From Sclerodactyla briareus (taxonomy: Eukaryota > Echinodermata > Holothuroidea > Dendrochirotida > Sclerodactylidae): a DNA stretch of 64,000 nt. Every line of letters begins with the position of its first letter. The stretch's first letter is position 1. The position numbers and the translations under genes were made by a program. A model generated the notes under the pieces. The model saw only the letters and a program-made list of their open reading frames with translations, ran no database searches and had not been told where the DNA came from. This document shows positions 61,673-64,000 of the stretch, piece by piece. The stretch is from positions 1 to 64,000 of the forward strand of contig JAODTK010005833.1 in the NCBI GenBank assembly GCA_026419785.1. The letters run 5' to 3'.

Positions 61673-62769
61673 GCTATCGATTGTTTCGAACGTAAATGTG
61701 GTGCGTGTCTTAGTCAAACCTGTAGCCGCGCTGCTAATTCTGTACAGTTTAGCTCACCATTCTTGAAAAATTCAACTTTTCGGTATTCTATCGAGTCATA
61801 GGTGCCCTGAAGATTTTATGAAACAATTATAAGAAAACTATAAGAGATTTTTCCCCAATGCTATCAGATCAATCATCAAAATAATCAAGTGAATTTGGTG
61901 TCACATTGGAATATCTTCTATTCAGTTGCTCAAGTATAATAAATAACAAATTACGCAGCCAGGTGCTCGAAAACCGGATACAAATTTCGTGGCAATATTG
62001 ATCCATGACAGCTTTGAAGCCCTATTATATATCAGTATATCCTACCTGCAAATACTAAATTCTGATGCTTAATCACTATGAAAGAGAAAAAATGACCGGA
62101 GATCGACATTTGATTATATAGGTGAGTTACCTCCTAACGAAAATTGGGACAGTTATTATCGTTTTTCAAGTCACACAATTAATTGTCTGCATGGGTCCTT
62201 AATCAATTAGTGTATGGTATCGTTTTCCCCAAAAATCAGTCATGGTCCTCCCTCTATATGTTTCGCTGCAAAAAATGTGAAACAAGAAAGAAAAGCGCGA
62301 GGTATGGATTATAATTACTACCACGCACATGTGGAAATACCCCTGGGGAGCAAACCGAGCAGTAGTACATGTTCTTGAACGAATAACCTTTGAGGGGAAT
62401 TTAGGTGATTAGCTGAACGCATTCTTTTGTTATCTGAGCTATGTAATTCCATCTAGTATTGAGGTAGCATTCACCTAATTGAACCCTGGAATATAAGGCT
62501 TCCCGCCATATTCATTCGGGAGGGCATTGGCATTTTTCTCTTTCTTTACTTTCAAAACGGCTCGGGGTCTGCTAATAATCGGAAGCATAGAAGAATGCAT
62601 ACAAGCGTGATAGAGGATCATCTCCGCCGCAACCAACTTACTCCTGAGAGTCGCCTAAATAATGTGTATGCCTATATACAATCATGCGCGTGTCCCTACT
62701 AGTTTGCATGGTCCACTCCATCGAATTATCCCCTCCATCCTCCTCCCATCGGACAATTATGTAATGATG
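61673..62769. other. No gene recognised
   Basis: Intron 1 of the SRCR gene. Nothing can be named. Confidence 0.35.
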
Positions 62770-63073
62770 TAGTCTTATATAGCGCACATATCAAGCTAAC
62801 AGCTGCTCAAGGTGCTTTACAACATTCCCCCCACTCATTGAAACCAGGTACGCACTCCGACAATCCCGGAGAGTATGTGGCTGCTATATAAGCGCCGATT
62901 GTACTCAGTCCCTTCAAGGTCCCCATTTATACATACCTGGGGTAGAGAAGCAAGCGGGATAAAAGTACCTTGCTCAAGGTTACAACGTGGACTCGAACCC
63001 ACCCACCATCTGGGGTAACAAGCTCGGGTTGCAAGCTCGGCGCCTTAACCAATTAGGCCACCACGATCCCCAC
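62770..63073 (-). mobile_element. tRNA-derived SINE with GCGCTATATAA tail
   Basis: On the minus strand the head reads GGGGATCGTGGTGGCC, with an A box TGGCCTAATTGG within 63043-63061 and a B box GGGTTCGAGTCC (63000-62989). The 3' acceptor arm does not pair with the 5' arm, so it is not a functional tRNA. The body contains 'cttgagcaaggtac', '...ctaccccaggtatg' and 'gtaaagcaccttgagcagc', and ends 'gtgcgctatataagactaca'. That tail is shared with L2/CR1-type LINEs, which probably mobilised it. ACTACAT-like text on both sides may be the target duplication. Confidence 0.85.
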
Positions 63074-63478
63074 AATATCATGTAGTAATTGGTGGAGTTA
63101 GAAACACGTTTCTCACGGTGATTTGCATGGACAGCACATTGACTTTCTGAGAATATTTGTAAGTTGGCACGCGTATGGCACACGAACAGTCTATCCAATG
63201 GCTCCTCGACGACCTCCATTTGTGAGAGGGAGACGCGCATGGCATGATGGCTTCAGGTGAGGAGCCATTGGCTTGGGGGAAGAGGCTTGGGGGGTTGAGG
63301 TCGGAACCCAAGGGAAGTGCGCCCTCTAAATGGGCTAACCCTCCCTATTGGCAAATAATAGCAATTTTTATGGGCCCCTAGACAACCTCTCTGCTGCAAT
63401 ATGCGCTAAATAACAGCTGCAAAACCTCTATTGAACTGCAGGGGAAAATCGTTTTTTTTTGTTGACAATTTATCGATC

Positions 63479-63532
63479 ACTTGGGTCATGGGGGGTTATG
63501 ACCCCCCCCCCTCCCTCGCGGGTCCGCCACTG
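63479..63532. repeat. Terminus of an old hAT-like element (CAGTGGCGGACC)
   Basis: Read on the minus strand it starts CAGTGGCGGACCCGC and runs into G- and C-runs around 'ggtcataacccccc'. It is the same layout as at 28690-28742. It lies 60 bases inside intron 1 of the SRCR gene. The other end is not identified. Confidence 0.35.
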
Positions 63533-63591
63533 ATTATGGCTTGCATCAATGGGCATCATGCATAGTCAATAGTTTCCTTTTTGTAACTTAC

Positions 63592-63664
63592 CTCTCGCGG
63601 AGATGGAGTGAACGATACTGAGTGCCGTTAGTACTAGTGACGTTACACACTGACCGGAGACCAT
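63592..63664 (-). CDS. SRCR protein, first coding exon (signal peptide)
   Basis: The minus strand reads ccaccATGG (a strong Kozak context), then 24 codons: Met-Val-Ser-Gly-Gln-Cys, a hydrophobic core 'VTSLVLTALSIV', and a polar end 'HSISAR' suited to signal-peptidase cleavage. It ends in AGAG|GTAAGTTA, a near-perfect donor, in phase 1. Phase 1 is what the SRCR exons at 52855 and 44533 need. Joined, the product is a secreted protein of about 239 residues with two SRCR domains. The exon could in principle serve another phase-1 gene, but it is the only signal exon seen and lies upstream on the same strand. Confidence 0.75.
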
Positions 63665-64000
63665 GGTGGGGGAGCAACGAAAGGCTGTTGGTGAAGAAGA
63701 AAAACGCAATATTCATGGAAGTAAGTGCTCACAACTGGTGCGCTTGCGCCCGGCTGTAGGGTTTCTTTGGCGGTTACTGCGCAGCTTGCTTAGAGAGGGC
63801 CGGGGAACCGGAAAGCGCACAATGCCTGGGTAGAGCGTTACTCGTCGCATCCGAGTACAGAGGTACGTAGAATGTCCAATGGGGGTATGATCAAGCCGAG
63901 TATTTTTTGGCCCCCCGACTCAAAGTCAGAAATTTAAATTGCAACGTATAGAAATATATAATTGTATTCGACGAACCGAAGGCAAATTGACAACTTATCC
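63665..64000 (-). other. 5' flank of the SRCR gene
   Basis: Presumed leader and promoter region. No TATA box or recognisable factor site was identified. The 5' end of the transcript cannot be placed. Confidence 0.3.

Noticed and set aside
61498-61695. Transposase frame of the TTAA element
   Set aside because: It is only 65 codons, crosses the right terminus and lies in the inverted arm.
62989-63073. Functional tRNA gene on the minus strand
   Set aside because: A and B boxes are present but the acceptor stem does not close and a SINE body with an L2/CR1-type tail follows.

Overview
The window looks like nuclear DNA from an animal, most likely a marine invertebrate deuterostome (echinoderm, hemichordate or cephalochordate). 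That is an inference from group-A SRCR exons with phase-1 introns, CR1/L2-type LINEs, a GIY-YIG Penelope-like element, tRNA-derived SINEs with a GCGCTATATAA tail and many short A/T-rich repeats. The species cannot be fixed from the sequence. There are no bacterial operons, CRISPR arrays or rRNA genes. Nearly all long open frames are low-complexity or chance frames.

The one gene I can build with confidence is on the minus strand in the right third. A signal-peptide exon (63664-63592) splices in phase 1 to an SRCR exon (52855-52521). That exon splices in phase 1 to a terminal SRCR exon that ends in its own stop (44533-44223), followed by AATAAA at 43884. It would give a secreted protein of about 239 residues with two six-cysteine SRCR domains. 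The middle exon has three single-base frame breaks, all in G/C runs or next to them. Its introns hold most of the mobile elements of the right half.

Left part (1-18 kb): unassigned repeat-rich DNA, a pure 586-base A tract (4978-5563), a LINE reverse-transcriptase fragment (6.3-7.1 kb), TA arrays, a nearly full-length but frame-broken Penelope-like element (7.7-9.8 kb) with a degenerate hammerhead-ribozyme-like motif near its 3' end, a duplicated intron/exon-like segment (11.9-12.5 kb), a second LINE fragment (13.4-13.8 kb) and a ~295-bp tandem repeat (13.9-14.7 kb).

Middle (18-34 kb): a tandem segmental duplication. Unit 1 is 18.09-23.81 kb and unit 2 is 23.81-33.28 kb. Unit 2 carries a 158-bp MITE and a 2.9-kb element that unit 1 lacks, so unit 1 supplies the empty sites. 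Each unit carries a small unrecognised gene-like structure (TATA box, Kozak ATG, exon 1, short intron, exon 2), damaged differently in each unit. A ~940-bp CTGY array follows (33.34-34.28 kb).

Right part (34-64 kb): two tandem arrays of ~300-bp monomers, two more LINE fragments, three tRNA-derived SINEs, a 188-bp MITE inside a small duplication, a 3.4-kb element with CATGGGCGTC termini and a 1.08-kb TTAA-flanked element with long terminal inverted repeats, all around or inside the SRCR gene. Single-base indels at homopolymers are frequent in every coding relic and between the duplicate units. Decay and uncorrected long-read error cannot be separated from this sequence alone.
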